From Hymenochaete sp. R1 (lineage: Eukaryota > Basidiomycota > Agaricomycetes > Hymenochaetales > Hymenochaetaceae), in assembly GCA_019400425.1 (NCBI GenBank), contig JAFREE010000050.1, forward strand, positions 1 to 64,000: a DNA stretch of 64,000 nt, in the 5' to 3' direction. Each line of letters opens with the position of its first letter. Positions within the stretch are counted from its first letter, which is position 1. The notes under the pieces were generated by a model. The model did no database searches, was not told the origin of the DNA, and saw nothing but the letters and a program-made list of their open reading frames with translations. Both the position numbers and the translations under genes were made by a program. Positions 39,447-51,200 of this stretch are shown here, piece by piece.

Positions 39447-41138
39447 GGGATGCTCGCGTCGAACGGTTTCGCTCTAGTAATGAAGGTATTTGACGGGTCC
39501 AAGTTGAGAGTATTAGAAAGAATGGCCCAGCAGCACACCAGCGTAACAGGGAAGGGGCGAGAGGAAAGAGGTGGGAGTGGAATTGGCTAGGCAGCATCAA
39601 GCTGGCTGCTAAAGGTGGGTGGGCGCGAAACGCCAAGACCATTTGTTCCACGTGATGGGCGCGTTTCCAAACCAGATTCATGTTTGTGATTGTGATTGTC
39701 GCCGATAATTACCCTGTGGCGCTTACTCTGGAATTATTAGAATTGAAAGGTGGAACGTGTACCGGAAATGTAATCGTTCGTAGCTCATTAATACTGATAA
39801 TGAGAGCACCAGCCCTACTTCGCGTATAATTCATGTTTTCACTTTCAGGTGGTAGTCCTCCCCTCCCAGTGAATTTATGTGGGTCTGGCTATATCAAGGC
39901 CAGAACCCCGCTTGCGTGGCGGCGGCAACGTCCTCCCGACAAACTACCTTTCCCGATCCAAGAAAAGAACTTCTATGCGTGAAATACTTCGAATGGTCAA
40001 TAAGTTGGGTATCTGAATAACCCGGTTACCTCTGAGCTTTCAGCTGAAGCTCGAAAATTGGGGTTTCTGTATGTAAGGCATACAGTAAAGCAGATAGATC
40101 ATTAGATTGTGAGTCCCATGCTCCGAGCTTGTTTGGAGTTGAGTTAAGTAGTAATACTAGTGTAGTCTATAGAACGGGTACATCTCTTTTAAAAGTCTTC
40201 GGTGGTCGGATGAAGAACCAATTTCAATTTTACCATAATAAACGTTGGTGTTCCTTTCTTGGAGATCGACGCGTGCCAATGGCGCAGGCGCAGCTGCTCG
40301 ACTCAACTTCACCTTTCACTGAGCTACGTCGATGTCAACACCACGACTTCACCGACGAGTCGCCGAGCAAGACGAGGATGCGGCAGTACTGAAACTAGGC
40401 CCTGGTGTGTGTATTTAACAATCCTCTTTAGAACGTAACTTAAGACATCGTTGGGCTGTGACAGAGTTCAACAAGGCTGGTTGTTTGCTCATCTCAGAGG
40501 TCAAGTACCTTCTCGAGAATCGTGACAAGGATGCTCCAGATACCGCGTATGGCCTTTTCAGGGATTTCGTGCTCCTAGTAATCTCACTGTCTATGTAGAG
40601 TGTACCAAAAGACCCTGGAATACGTGAAACAATTCGCAAAGTTTACAACTACAGACTCGGCAGGTGCTGTTCGAGAGTGAATAAACTCTATCCATTCCCG
40701 ATTCGCATTCCGTTCTGAATGTCAATGTTCGTCTCTGTATACTTCAGAGCACTTCGCAGGGAACCAGCTCTCACTCAATTTGAGACGGCTCAAATTGCGA
40801 ACCTATGCCCGGTGGATGCAGAAGAATCGAAGAGTATCATCCCCAGGTGCGACTGCGCAGCCCCCAAACCTTGCCTTTCTTCTTACTTTTCAACCCCATA
40901 TAGTCTTGCGAAAATCGATGATGACCGCTTGCAGGCCTTACTGGATGAAATTCAGACTATGCGCAAGTTCCAGAGTTAAGAGCATGATCCAACGGTCGCA
41001 TTTCTCATGGCTATCGCATCTGAAAGTTCTTTGACGAGCCTGATATGAAACTAAAAGGTTTTTGTGTCGAATAGGCGAGGTCTACGCATTTTATTGGACA
41101 GAGTACGGAATTCTGTTGTTTTCGTAGTTCTAGTTCCT
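39447..41138. other. 1.7-kb intergenic region, no gene recognised
   Basis: Upstream of the mannosidase and 3' of Pus1. Only short overlapping frames without motifs (for example 40129-40392 and 40719-40979 plus). Nothing else stands out. Confidence 0.5.
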
Positions 41139-43389
41139 TCACCCTTCTGCTTCTTGCAGCTCTTTCTTTCCCATTCCGACGCCCTCCGTGTCCTCTACAT
41201 CGTCACCGTCATCATCACCGTCTTCTTCAGCTAATGTTACACGAGTAGAAGCTTCCCTCGTAAATTCTGTTGCATCGAACTTCTTACGGTCTTTGAAAGC
41301 GTTGGGACGCGTCTCACCCTTCTTGATGACTGCCGCATCAGGAATGATACCTCGTGGATTGTAATAAAGCAGATCATTTCCCTGGTATCTATCAAATGTC
41401 TGTAACCAACGATCGAAACTGAAGATAGGCGTAAGACTGCCCAAAGCCGTTACAATAGACTCGAAAGTCAGACGCACACGTTCAGATCTTCCTCGGCCTC
41501 CCGCATCCGCTTGTATATATGCTCTTCCTTGAACCGAAGCATTTCTTCTTCATGGGGCGCGAAATCCACCGGTCCCCGATAATCGTCGTCTCCAGGGCTC
41601 AGGTTCGAGTTTTCATTCTGTGTAGTCATGCGGGCGTTATAGGATTCGAAGATGGGACATTCGAGTAAAAGCCCTAGTGAAGGCATTTTGGGTACAGCGA
41701 CGGTGCGCGGGCCATATAACTGGTCGTAGTGTTCAGCATTACAAATTTTACCTCGGAAGTAAAATCAGTTGCTTACTTCGTTTATGAGAGTATCTGACGT
41801 TCCTGTACGGACGACCATGACAAGAACACACATCATTTTACGCTGCACAGTATTTAATAACGTCAGCTAGAGTAATGAAATGCTATTCATTGGTCATACT
41901 ATCTAAAAACCGTATATCAGCACGGGACAACACATTAAAATGCTTAAGCATACCTGATGTAACATGAAACTTTGCCCGTGCAGCTTCACAGTAAGCCACT
42001 CCGTCCCTCCATATACCACTGGGTCGGAAATCTGGAAGAACGGGTATCAGAGGTAAGTCATGGAATTGTCCATAAGATCGAACCTCTATCTTCTTCATAT
42101 GGCGAGACGAGCTTCTATCCTTATAGTCCCTCCCAATTGTGAAGTTATGAAAATTATGTGTACCTAGGAACCGCTGTGCTGCCGTCCGCAATGCCTCCAC
42201 CTTCTCCGAGCCAACGCGCCAAGCTTTCTTCCTTTTCATATCCTCCTCTCTGCTGGACGTGAGGTCTGCGTCTCTCCAGAACGGATCAAAGTCGGAATCC
42301 TCGTCGGAAGTTTGCTTGTCAGGTGAGCATTCCCGTTTGGATTTCGCCAGCGTACGGTAGAAGGCGCTTTTGGGTTTGGGAGGTATGAGGAGGTATGATG
42401 GGAAGAAGTATGTATACTTTCGACTATCGCAAGACCTTGAAATATTGAAATGAGTATCTCGGAGTCTGCAGCGCATTGGACGAAAAAATCTTACGTTCGC
42501 GCACTAAACGAGTTTTGGACTCTTTTCTAATGTCAAATACACTTATTAACAGAATTGCTTGAGATTGAACGACCTTTTACTCACGAATGACCAGACCCTA
42601 ATCTCAGGGGGAAGTTCCTCGTTAATCCGTTTGACAAGGTCGGGAACAACGGTGATCAATTTCAGAGAGACGACATTTCCTGCTGCGTGTACACCCGCGT
42701 CCGTGCGCGCAGCACGATTCAGGCCTACCTTTCATTACTTAGTTTCTAAATGTATGGTAAGACACACAAACGGGCATACCTTGACAGGGTCGTCGGCATT
42801 ATCCTGCGAGACGGTACCCGCGGCGACGAGTGCTTTGAAAAGCACGCCTTCGATCGTGCGCACATCCGGCTGACTATGAGCAGCGAGCAGTGAGCGTCTC
42901 TCGGAGTAAGAAGGAAGCGGGTTAGACGTACATTTGCATTCCATTGTACCCTGAACCGCAGAAACCTATTAGCAGGGCGCATTGACGCTTTGGGAGACGA
43001 GGCGCCGAAGATTCCTTCGGTCGCTCCTCTCCCTCTTGACGTGTCCCCCTGCGCTTACTTATCCATTTCTTATCTCCATCTCCGTCTTTCTTCCCTTTCT
43101 TCGATGATCTACCTCCCCTCGACTTGTTTGATGCCTGGGGAGCGACTGGGCCATCTTGGTTTGGGAGAGACGCATCGTCGGGTTTGTCTGCATCTGGCTC
43201 GGGCGAGAGCTTCACCCGCTTCGACTCACGATAATCTGCACTGGAAGAGGGCGGCGCGGGCTCACGTTTCTTCAGATCGGTACTTTCACCGGATACCGGC
43301 TCCATGGACGTGAGTAGAAAACGTAGCTGAGCGTATATGCGGAGTTTCAGAGCTTTAGAACGCAAAAAATCACGTGGATATTTGTCCAT
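41139..43389 (-). CDS. PUS1: tRNA pseudouridine synthase of the TruA/Pus1 family
   Basis: Isomerises uridines in tRNA (and some other RNAs). The catalytic Asp is in GLNRAARTDAGVHAAGNVVS. Other family segments: CALLIGFCGSGYNGMQM, TIEGVLFKALVAAG, INEELPPEIRVW, CDSRKYTYFFPSYL, FLGTHNFHNFTIG, GTEWLTVKLHGQSFMLHQ, VRTGTSDTLINEV and VPKMPSLGLLLECPIFESYN. Upstream of the core is a basic, Ser/Lys-rich region with KKGKKDGDGDKKW (probable nuclear signal). The first ATG (43389) gives MDKYPRDFLRSKALKLRIYA, which could direct some product to mitochondria; MEPVSGESTD about 29 residues later is an alternative. The tail is acidic (EEDGDDDGDDVED). Several short introns, one at the IRKMM junction near 41860. 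It is divergent from Cox8. Confidence 0.93.
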
Positions 43390-44244
43390 GTTTACCAGTA
43401 CCTTCGTACGCGTCGGGGTCTAAACTTTATCCCCATCCACCATTCCATCATCGAACGACGACGTCGAGAACGCGCCACAGATAGCTTAAGACGCCCCTCT
43501 TCGAAGCGCCTTCTCCCGCGAGTCTTTCTTGTAGAACCCAAACTTGTTTTAAGCACTTTGCTTGGACGTCGACGCCGAAGTAGCGGCAAAAGCTCCTATA
43601 GACTAGTATTGCAGCGCTCCTATTTAACGCCCAGCGCCCAAACCCGAAACCGGAACCGGAACAATACTGATCTACGAAATCACCCTCAAGCTCGTCTTCC
43701 GGCCACTTCACTTCGTCGTTCTGGGTCCAGTTTTGAATCGTACGACACACACATGTACATCACCCGAAATGAGGTTTCAACATTGCTGCGATGCCACCAG
43801 CAGATGCTGCCGCACCCGACTCCCCGAGTTCTGCCTTCGAGTTCCCGAGCGGGCCCTACGCGTCGCTTTCCATAAAAGGAAGTTTGATGAAAGGGTGTGG
43901 TACGGGTGCGGGTGCATAGACGCGGGGGAAAGAGGGGGCGGACTGAACCGTATCAAGGCTTCTTGCTTGTCTCGGGAGCAGCTTCGTCTTTGCCCGTGTC
44001 GTTGTGTGGCGGTACGTCAGGATGAGAGGGGCACGGCTGATAAGGGATAAGGCCCCTTGCTGGGCATATAAAGACACTCGGAAGGTGATATTTAAAAGCA
44101 TCAAATTTCCCGATCACAACTCCCAACTCCCAACGTCCAACGAGCCTCTTTGAAGACATTAAAGACACTTGATTTTTATACAACCTTGCATACTGCATCA
44201 CCTCTAGTCATCTCACTCACACCCGTTTCTTGACTATCTTAACG
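43390..44244. other. Divergent promoter region, Pus1 and Cox8
   Basis: No gene is supported; overlapping frames up to 105 codons are GC/CpG-driven. The right end carries the Cox8 TATA box and a repeated AAAGACACT element. Confidence 0.45.
44067..44072 (+). promoter_or_regulatory. TATA-like box of the Cox8 gene
   Basis: TATAAA about 175 bp upstream of the ATG at 44245. The nonamer AAAGACACT follows it at 44071-44079 and recurs at 44161-44169, 90 bp downstream, either a small duplicated site or chance. Confidence 0.4.
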
Positions 44245-44709
44245 ATGTCCATCCTCCGCGCTGCTCTCCCTCGCATGTCCGCAAGCCGTGCCCTGGCATC
44301 CACAGCCAGACAAACGCGGAACGTCCACATTGAAAACACGCATGGCCATGTACGTCCTTCAATCCCTTACAACACGCTTCCAACTTTCCTGATCCAGGTG
44401 ACTTGGTTTCTTGTCTCTGTTCCTGTCTGTTCATACTGCTAGAACATGCCGTTCAACTATAACAACCGACGTGCGTTCACCGTCGGTTACTTCACACTCG
44501 CAGGCACCTGCTTCGCCTTGCCCTTCATCGCTGCCAAGTACCAACTGTGAGTCACCCACTTTCTGCCACTCCCCCCCCTCCCTCCTTCAAGTGTTCTGTT
44601 GCCACATCCTCCTCCTACCCAACCCTTCTCCCATCCCGCCTTCCAACAAAATACTTACTTGACTCCTCTCTTCGTGCTGGCCACCCAAAGTCTTAAGGCT
44701 TCGGCATAA
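44245..44709 (+). CDS. COX8: Cytochrome c oxidase subunit VIIc (yeast Cox8)
   Basis: Small single-span subunit of respiratory complex IV in the inner mitochondrial membrane. Three exons, 44245-44349, 44443-44546 and 44691-44709, join in frame to give 75 residues. MSILRAALPRMSASRALAST is a basic presequence with a likely cleavage before the NVHIENTHGH part. The mature protein has the family pattern NMPFNYNNRRAFTVGYFTLA, then a membrane segment GTCFALPFIAAKYQLLK. The last exon codes only LKASA (partly) before TAA. The size and the PFxYxN...LPFxAxxYQL pattern fit Cox8/VIIc well. It shares a divergent promoter with Pus1. Confidence 0.92.
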
Positions 44710-44970
44710 CTTCCCAAGTCCGAACCGACACCGACACCGACAGCATAGTACCACTAGACCACCGCCAGTGGTACACGAACACCATCACCATTCTCGAAAT
44801 CATCGAAACCTGCCTCGTGCGCCGGCGTCGATGGTGTTTGTCATTCCTAACTTATAATTGGGTTTTCTTTTTTTCTCTCTCTTTTCTATTGGGCTGTGAT
44901 TGTTTGTTTCCTTTTCATCTTCACCGGTGACTCGGACTTGGTTTTAGTACGTATCACCCAGATTGTTAGA

Positions 44971-44984
44971 CCCCCCCCCCCCCC
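44971..44984. repeat. Poly-C run (C14)
   Basis: Fourteen consecutive C on the plus strand. Its exact length may be a sequencing or assembly estimate. Confidence 0.85.
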
Positions 44985-45694
44985 AACATCCCACGAGTGC
45001 CAGTGAGTGCTCGTCTCGAAAAGTGGACACAAATATGAATCGCATATGTATAGTATAATATTCACTAAACATAGTCCGCAGTAGCCTAGTACACATTGGG
45101 CATTGTATGAAAACAACATAACATGCATCATTCATCGTTATGAGCATTTTGATTTAGGTGCGACTCATCATATCATACCATCCAATCATCCAATCGTCAC
45201 GGTATGTGTATTTGCAAAGTTCATACCCTGCTCACCTGCCCCACTCCCCATCGCGACCACGGTCAAGGGACGGCTTGCTTTAGAGGATCTGGGCTTCTAG
45301 TTGACAACGTCTGGGGACTCGGACTCGGGATTTGGGACTCGACTCGGGACACCGTTGACAAAATCTCCATCCGAGTCGGCATCGGGCTGCTCATTCAGTT
45401 GTGGTTGTGGTCACTCGAGCCGTAGCACCAGTACGCGTCCGAGTTCGAGTTCTCGACCCAAGGAACCTAATCTCTGAGGTCTGAAGTCTGAGGTCTGAGG
45501 TCTGGCGAACGATTCGGAGGAACTGGGTAACTCTCGCGAGTCGCGAGCGGCCGCGAATCTGGCAGCCTGATGCCAGTTGCAGGTATCAACTTGAATGCCG
45601 AATAAACGTACACTGGCACGCAAACTTGAACGCGCAGCTCCTCCGAGTCAGTTGACTCAGTTCCAACTCGAAAACCCACCTCAACTTACAAACC

Positions 45695-45757
45695 ATTAAT
45701 ATTAATATTATTGGTATTATTATTAGTATTGATATTAGTATTGATATTAGTATAATT
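45695..45757. repeat. Imperfect AT-rich repeat (ATT / GATATTAGT units)
   Basis: A 63-bp tract of ATT and TAT triplets with a GATATTAGTATT unit repeated two to three times, immediately followed by an ACC microsatellite. Confidence 0.8.
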
Positions 45758-45783
45758 ACCACCACCACCACCACCACCACCAC
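45758..45783. repeat. (ACC)n microsatellite
   Basis: Eight to nine perfect ACC units in tandem. Confidence 0.9.
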
Positions 45784-45851
45784 TGTACCCCTCAAACCTC
45801 AGCCCTCAAACCTCGAACCTCGAACATCGAGCCTCGAACCTGAACGAACGA

Positions 45852-45900
45852 TCCCGATATCCCGATATCCCGATATCATAATCCCGATATCTCGATATCG
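45852..45900. repeat. CCCGATAT octamer repeat
   Basis: Three tandem copies of CCCGATAT, then further ATCCCGATAT and CTCGATAT copies. Each unit contains GATATC-type palindromes, so the stretch could form small hairpins. Confidence 0.85.
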
Positions 45901-46274
45901 TGAAGCTTCAACTTGAAGCTATTTCGGTGACCAATCCTGACCTCGATTCCCCGCTCTCCTTCCCCTTCCCCGCCCCCACACCCCACACTCAGCTTGAACG
46001 CCTCCCTTCCTCCGAGTCCGTTCCCCTCCAGCCCCAACTCCGACTCCGACTCCGATAGGTTCTATTTATATACTTTACACTTACTTGCTTTGATTATCGG
46101 GATCGGGATCGGGGCCTATCGTCATAATCGTGTAGACGAACCTTAGATCTTGGGCCGTGCGCTTGCATTTGCACTCGCTCTCGCTGATAATATTAATATC
46201 AATACTTACTTGGAAGTTGAAACGGGCATGCCATGATCGGAACGCGTCTCTGCTGGTACCGGTTGGGCAGCTGG

Positions 46275-46298
46275 GGTGGTGGTGGTGGTGGTGGTGGT
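46275..46298. repeat. (GGT)n microsatellite
   Basis: About eight tandem GGT units. Confidence 0.9.
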
Positions 46299-47991
46299 CC
46301 TAGGGTACGGCGGGTTCACTCGCACAAAAGTTGTTGCTGGCGTTGGTATTGGTGTTGATGTTATTGTTGCAGTCGAATGAGTGTAGTAAGAGAAAGAAAG
46401 TGGTACATGTCAGTTATGTTTGCGTGTTCGCGTGTGAGCTGGGTGGTACATACGAAGCCGGAGGATCCGAGTCATGAATCATGATAGCTCGACGACTGGC
46501 AGTGTTCTCATCATCTCTGCAGTGTCGAACGGGCTCGATCGGATTGGTGAGCGGGGGCGGGAGCAGGAGCAGGAGCAAGGATCCAAATGGCTTTGACACT
46601 GACACTGACATCGACAGACACTTACATTTAAATTGGCGTCGGAAATGTATTTGCGTTCGCAATAAAACGTGCTGCGAGGGCCGCCCGGGAATGGGGTAGG
46701 AGGGATAGGGTTCAAGTTTTACGCCGCCGGAAGCCGTAGACCGTGTGTGCGCGCGCGTGCTTTTAATTGCCAGTGCCAGTGTTTGGTGATTCATATTAAG
46801 AAGTTGACGGCGGAGGGCAAGGCGGCGATGGGGACAGACAGACCGGACGGACGGTGACGTCTTTGTTTGATTTGACTGGGTACTGTCTGCTAGTGATCTG
46901 ATCTTGCGAAGAGGAAGTGTTAGTTACCAAAGCAGAAGGCGTCGAGATTGTTCTTCTCCTTCTTTGTTCTTTGATGAACGACGCCACAACGTAAGAGGGG
47001 AAGAGAGGAAGAGAGCGACGGCAAGACCCATATACATTCCACATTCCATTCGGGAGAGTTCCCCACACGCGTGGCGGGCGAGATTGGCAACAGGACTGCG
47101 GAGGGGAAATCGAAGATATAGTTGAGTTGGAATCGACGACGAGTTGTTCAATGGTCGTAGTGATTATTATGAGTATATATATGCATATGACGGCGAAGAT
47201 TCGAGAAGTTGAAATCGAGGTGATTATCGGAAAGACTGAGACTAGGAAGATGGAGAAGATGTCGGGACGGGGGATGGTGGGAAGTGTCCAACTGAACAAT
47301 GAATGATGTCAAAGAAGGTAAAGAAGACAACACACACGAGGGCTCTGTTTCGTTGGTGATTGATACTGAGAGAATCTGTCAGAGACACCTCTTCTCCAAA
47401 ATGAAATATGAAATACGCAATCAGCATCAGCGAACGTGGACATGGATATCACATGCAAAGCAAAGGGTGTGGCGTGGACCATTCCCTCGGTCCTCGGTCC
47501 TCGGAATCGGAATCGGAAGCAGACCTTCCCTCCCCGACGTACTTTGTATGTACTTTGTATTTTGTATTGGAAAACAAGAGATTCGATAGACCCGAGTTCA
47601 TGCCATCCGAAATGAACTGAGCATATTGAGAGTAGAGATCTCCGGCGACTCGGGAATCGGGAATCTGTTTTCGTACCCCCTACAGGTACTGATAAAAGAA
47701 GGAGTTGGATGAAGACGACATGAGATGAGGACGCACCGGGATGGACCGAAGCCGATGTAAGCAGGATTTGAAATGATGGATATGAGGAATGAGAGATGGC
47801 GTGGTGAGTGGGTAGGCAGAAGATTGGAATGGATAGTGGATTGGAAGTGAGGAAGATGAGTGAGGAGAAGCGTTGATGGAGGCGCAAACGTGGATAGGGA
47901 TATGATACGGATATGGATGAGATTTAAGGAGACGGGGCGTGGGAAAAGGAAGGAAGGGAATGAGGAGAGGAGGGAGATCTGGAGGTGCAGC

Positions 47992-48012
47992 AGTAGTAGT
48001 AGTAGTAGTAGT
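47992..48012. repeat. (AGT)n microsatellite
   Basis: Seven tandem AGT units. Confidence 0.9.
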
Positions 48013-48110
48013 GACTGGATGGAAGGAGTGGAGTGGAGTCTGTTGAGGAGAGATATCCCAGTTTGGTCAATTCTCTAATCCACTCAAGCATAACTCGTCG
48101 GTCATCGTTG

Positions 48111-48132
48111 AATAATAATAATTATTATTATT
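48111..48132. repeat. Perfect AAT/ATT palindrome
   Basis: Four AAT-phase units followed by their exact reverse complement with no spacer, giving a 22-bp perfect palindrome about 115 bp before the kinase ATG. Confidence 0.85.
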
Positions 48133-48144
48133 TACGGAAAGTGT

Positions 48145-48246
48145 GTTCCTCTCTCCTTCTCTTTCTTCTTCTTCTTCTTCTCCTCCATCCTAGCCCTTTC
48201 AATCTCCTACCTTCATCTCTCTCTCCCTCTCCCTCTCTCACATCAC
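48145..48246 (+). promoter_or_regulatory. CT-rich leader of the giant kinase gene
   Basis: About 100 bp of nearly pure pyrimidine with (CTT)n ends at the ATG at 48247. CT blocks directly before the start are typical of fungal transcription start regions. Confidence 0.5.
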
Positions 48247-51200
48247 ATGGCTGTCTCCCCGCAACCCGCCGGCCCTCTCCCTCTCTCTCATCCTCTCCCG
48301 CCCTCTTCATCATCGTCATCCCCCGGTGCGGGTCCGAGCAACTCTGATCATCACCCAAAAACATTCAGACGGCTAAGAACTTCTCTCGAACACACTATCC
48401 GTGCTGCTGCCGGTTCAAGACCTAAACAGCAGCCTCCCTCCGATCCACTCCCCTCACCCTCTCCAATCCCTCAACGCAAACTAAGACATAAATCAAGTCT
48501 CACCGACTCCAATGTTCTCTCTCAAAACGCGCAGATGACGTCAAAATCAAAAGAAAAACAACGCGTCTCCGTCGATTTCGTCGGCGTCGCAAAAGAACGC
48601 GATAGACAGAAGGAGAGGGAGAGAGTGGAGGAAAAGGATCATCGCACGTCGCGCTTCAGCGCCGTCGGTGGCGGTCTCAGGCGCTTGGAAAGCAAAGTCG
48701 GCCTCAGAAGACTCGCCAGCAGAGAAACAACAAATCCTGATCGACTCCAGCAACAGACTGTCGCTCCTTCGGCGTCCTCACCTCTGCCACCGCCAAAGAG
48801 CAAACAGCGCGACAAGGAGAACGACAACCACCACAAGGATGGCATTCCACCCACCACTCGCACTCGCACTAAATCGGCATGGTCTTTTCTTGCACCTACA
48901 TTGTCGTCCAGGGCATCCGTGTCCACCACCGCCCTCGACACAGACAGCAGCGGAGTGTCGCGCCAGGATAGAGCGGTAGACTCGCATCCTGCCGCCCTGA
49001 TCTCCGCTGCCGCTCAACCTCGTCCGAGCAACGACGATGACCCTCGCCCTCAGCCCTTTCCCCCCTCACGACAGTCCACGTCGCGTTCACGAGCCGCCCT
49101 GACCTCGCCGTCCACACCTTCCCTGTCCTCGCCTTCGACTTCAAATGTCGTCAACGCTTCACCGCAAGGTTCCCGAACTCGACCCAGGCCTCCACCTCTC
49201 CAAGCTCCGCCGTCCCAGACGTCTTCTCCTTCCTCGGCTTTACCCTCAACAAACTCACCCACGACCAAGACCTTCTCTCGTTCCACCACGACTCCAGCGA
49301 CTCCTACAGGCCGTTCGGTCCCGCCGTCTCCCTCGACTCCAACAAAGTCACCATCCCAAACTCGGACTTCGTCTCCATCCTCTCCCTACGCCATGCGCCA
49401 GTCACGACCTCCGCTCTCGCCCAGCGCAGCTGCGAACTCCAACACGCGCATCCGTCTCCGTCAGTCGAGCGTGGCTGGCGCGAGGAACGCGAGCTCCACC
49501 AGCCTATCGAGCCCGACCGACGCTCCTACTCCTCCTGTGGTACCTGAGAAGCCCGAGCGGCACGGAAAGGCGGACACACCACCTTCGAGACCTGAGAGGT
49601 CGGAGAGACGAAGAGGAAGTTTGAGTAGCGTCGGGAATGGGGGTATGGAGGGTCATGAGTCGAGGACGGGGAGGACGACGACGACGACGCCTACCACGAA
49701 TCCTGTACCGTCCCACGCCGCTCCGACGTCTAGCTCGCGAGCGCGAGCCGAGTCGACGCGAGGCCAGTCCCGGGAACGGCAGGAGCGTTCGAGGTATTTG
49801 GAGCAACAAAACAAGTCGCGAGCCCCATCCGCAAGCGCGACGTCTCTTGCGCTTTCGCGTCCTTCGGGGGCTGAACGCTCTCGGTCGCCGTCATTGTCCC
49901 GTGGAACGACCCCCGCGCTCCGGCCCAACACGCCTACACGCGTCCGAGCCGCTGGGTCACCTCACGTCAGTCGAGGTGCCTCGCCCGCACCGCCGCCGCC
50001 GCCGCCGATCCCAGCTCTACGCGACACGATCCGTCACGCCTCTGCGCTCCTCCACCGCGAGCTGAACGGTCCACGTCCACGTCCGCTCCCTCCACCCTCA
50101 TCCACAAGTCGACCCATCATCTCCCCTCTCCAGTCCATATTCCCCACATCGGCTTCGGCGCCCGTCCTCTCCGAGCGGGACGGGCTGACCGCGGAAGCGT
50201 GGGACGAGTGCGATGTGCGGCTGAGGCCGCTTGCGCGGTCGGAGAGGATGAGAGTCGGGGGCCCGTATGCGGGGAGCACGGCGAGTCTTGTGGGTGCCGT
50301 CCAAGCGGGTGGGCCGGGAGGGAGCAGTCTTGCTGGCGAGGAGAGGGAGAGGAGGATGTTCGCGGAGGCGGTGAGGGATGGGTACGTTCTGTGCCAGTGA
50401 GTGTCCTACAGCAGTTTTCTCTTTTTCGGTCCCCCCAATTCAATTGAATGACTCCTTTCTAGGCTCGCGAACAAACTGCGTCCCGGGATCATCCTACGCG
50501 CCGACGCGCACGAAGACGGGTTCAAGACGTCCGCGAACGCGACCAAGTTCCTCGCGGCGGCAGCAGGCGCGTTCAACCTCCCGCCTTCGGAGCTCTTTCA
50601 GCGCGATGATCTTATACGAGGCACCCCCGAGGCGTTGTTTCGCATCGCTAGGACCGTGGTGGCGGTAGTCGCGCGTGCGGGGGAGGACGCGGAAGCAGAA
50701 CGCGTCGCGCGGAAGATACTGCTCGGAGGCGGGGTTGGAGTCGGAGTCGGGGTTGGGGGAAACGCAAACGCTCGGGCGACCCAAGGACATCCTACGAATA
50801 GTCCGTATGGAACCCGGTCCAAAGCGGCGTCGTCCTCCGTCCCGAACTTGTCTACCCTTCAACGGAGCGGGTCGCCCCCGAACCTCGGGCCCCTTCCGAC
50901 AAAGTCGAAGCGCTGGAGTCCGCCGAGTCCTGCGTTGTCGACGGTCGTTGCGGAGGATACGCCTTCGGGATCCGTCGCGGGCACCGCTGCTCCCTCACGC
51001 GCGGGCTCGGCGAAGGCGAGGGATACGAGTAGAGAAAACACGAACGCGTCCTCGTCCTCGTCGGCGAGCAAGACGGCTGGGAAGACGTCAACGACGCCGA
51101 TGACGGCGACGACGAAGGGTTTGGAGCATATGAAGACGCACGCTGAGGACGAGTCTGCTTTGGACACGGATTCGGAAGAGGAGGGTGAGAAGGGCGTCGA

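Larger units (their letters stand above)
44710..48246. other. 3.5-kb intergenic region rich in simple repeats upstream of the giant kinase
   Basis: No gene was recognised. It contains a C14 run, several trinucleotide and octamer repeats (listed separately), and a plus-strand purine-rich stretch (about 46850-48010) that turns abruptly to pyrimidine-rich (about 48130-48246) just before the ATG of the kinase. Minus-strand frames of 167 and 192 codons here are Ser/Ile/Leu-rich low-complexity shadows of GA-rich DNA. A long regulatory region or noncoding transcript is possible. Confidence 0.5.

Noticed and set aside
45695..45900. Clustered repeats resembling an array
   Set aside because: Units are 3-12 bp, directly adjacent and without unique spacers, in a eukaryotic genome; not a CRISPR array.
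46796..47887. Minus-strand frames of 167 and 192 codons
   Set aside because: They are Ser/Ile/Leu low-complexity translations of GA-rich DNA, have no domain, and do not join sensibly. A noncoding transcript is possible but not shown.
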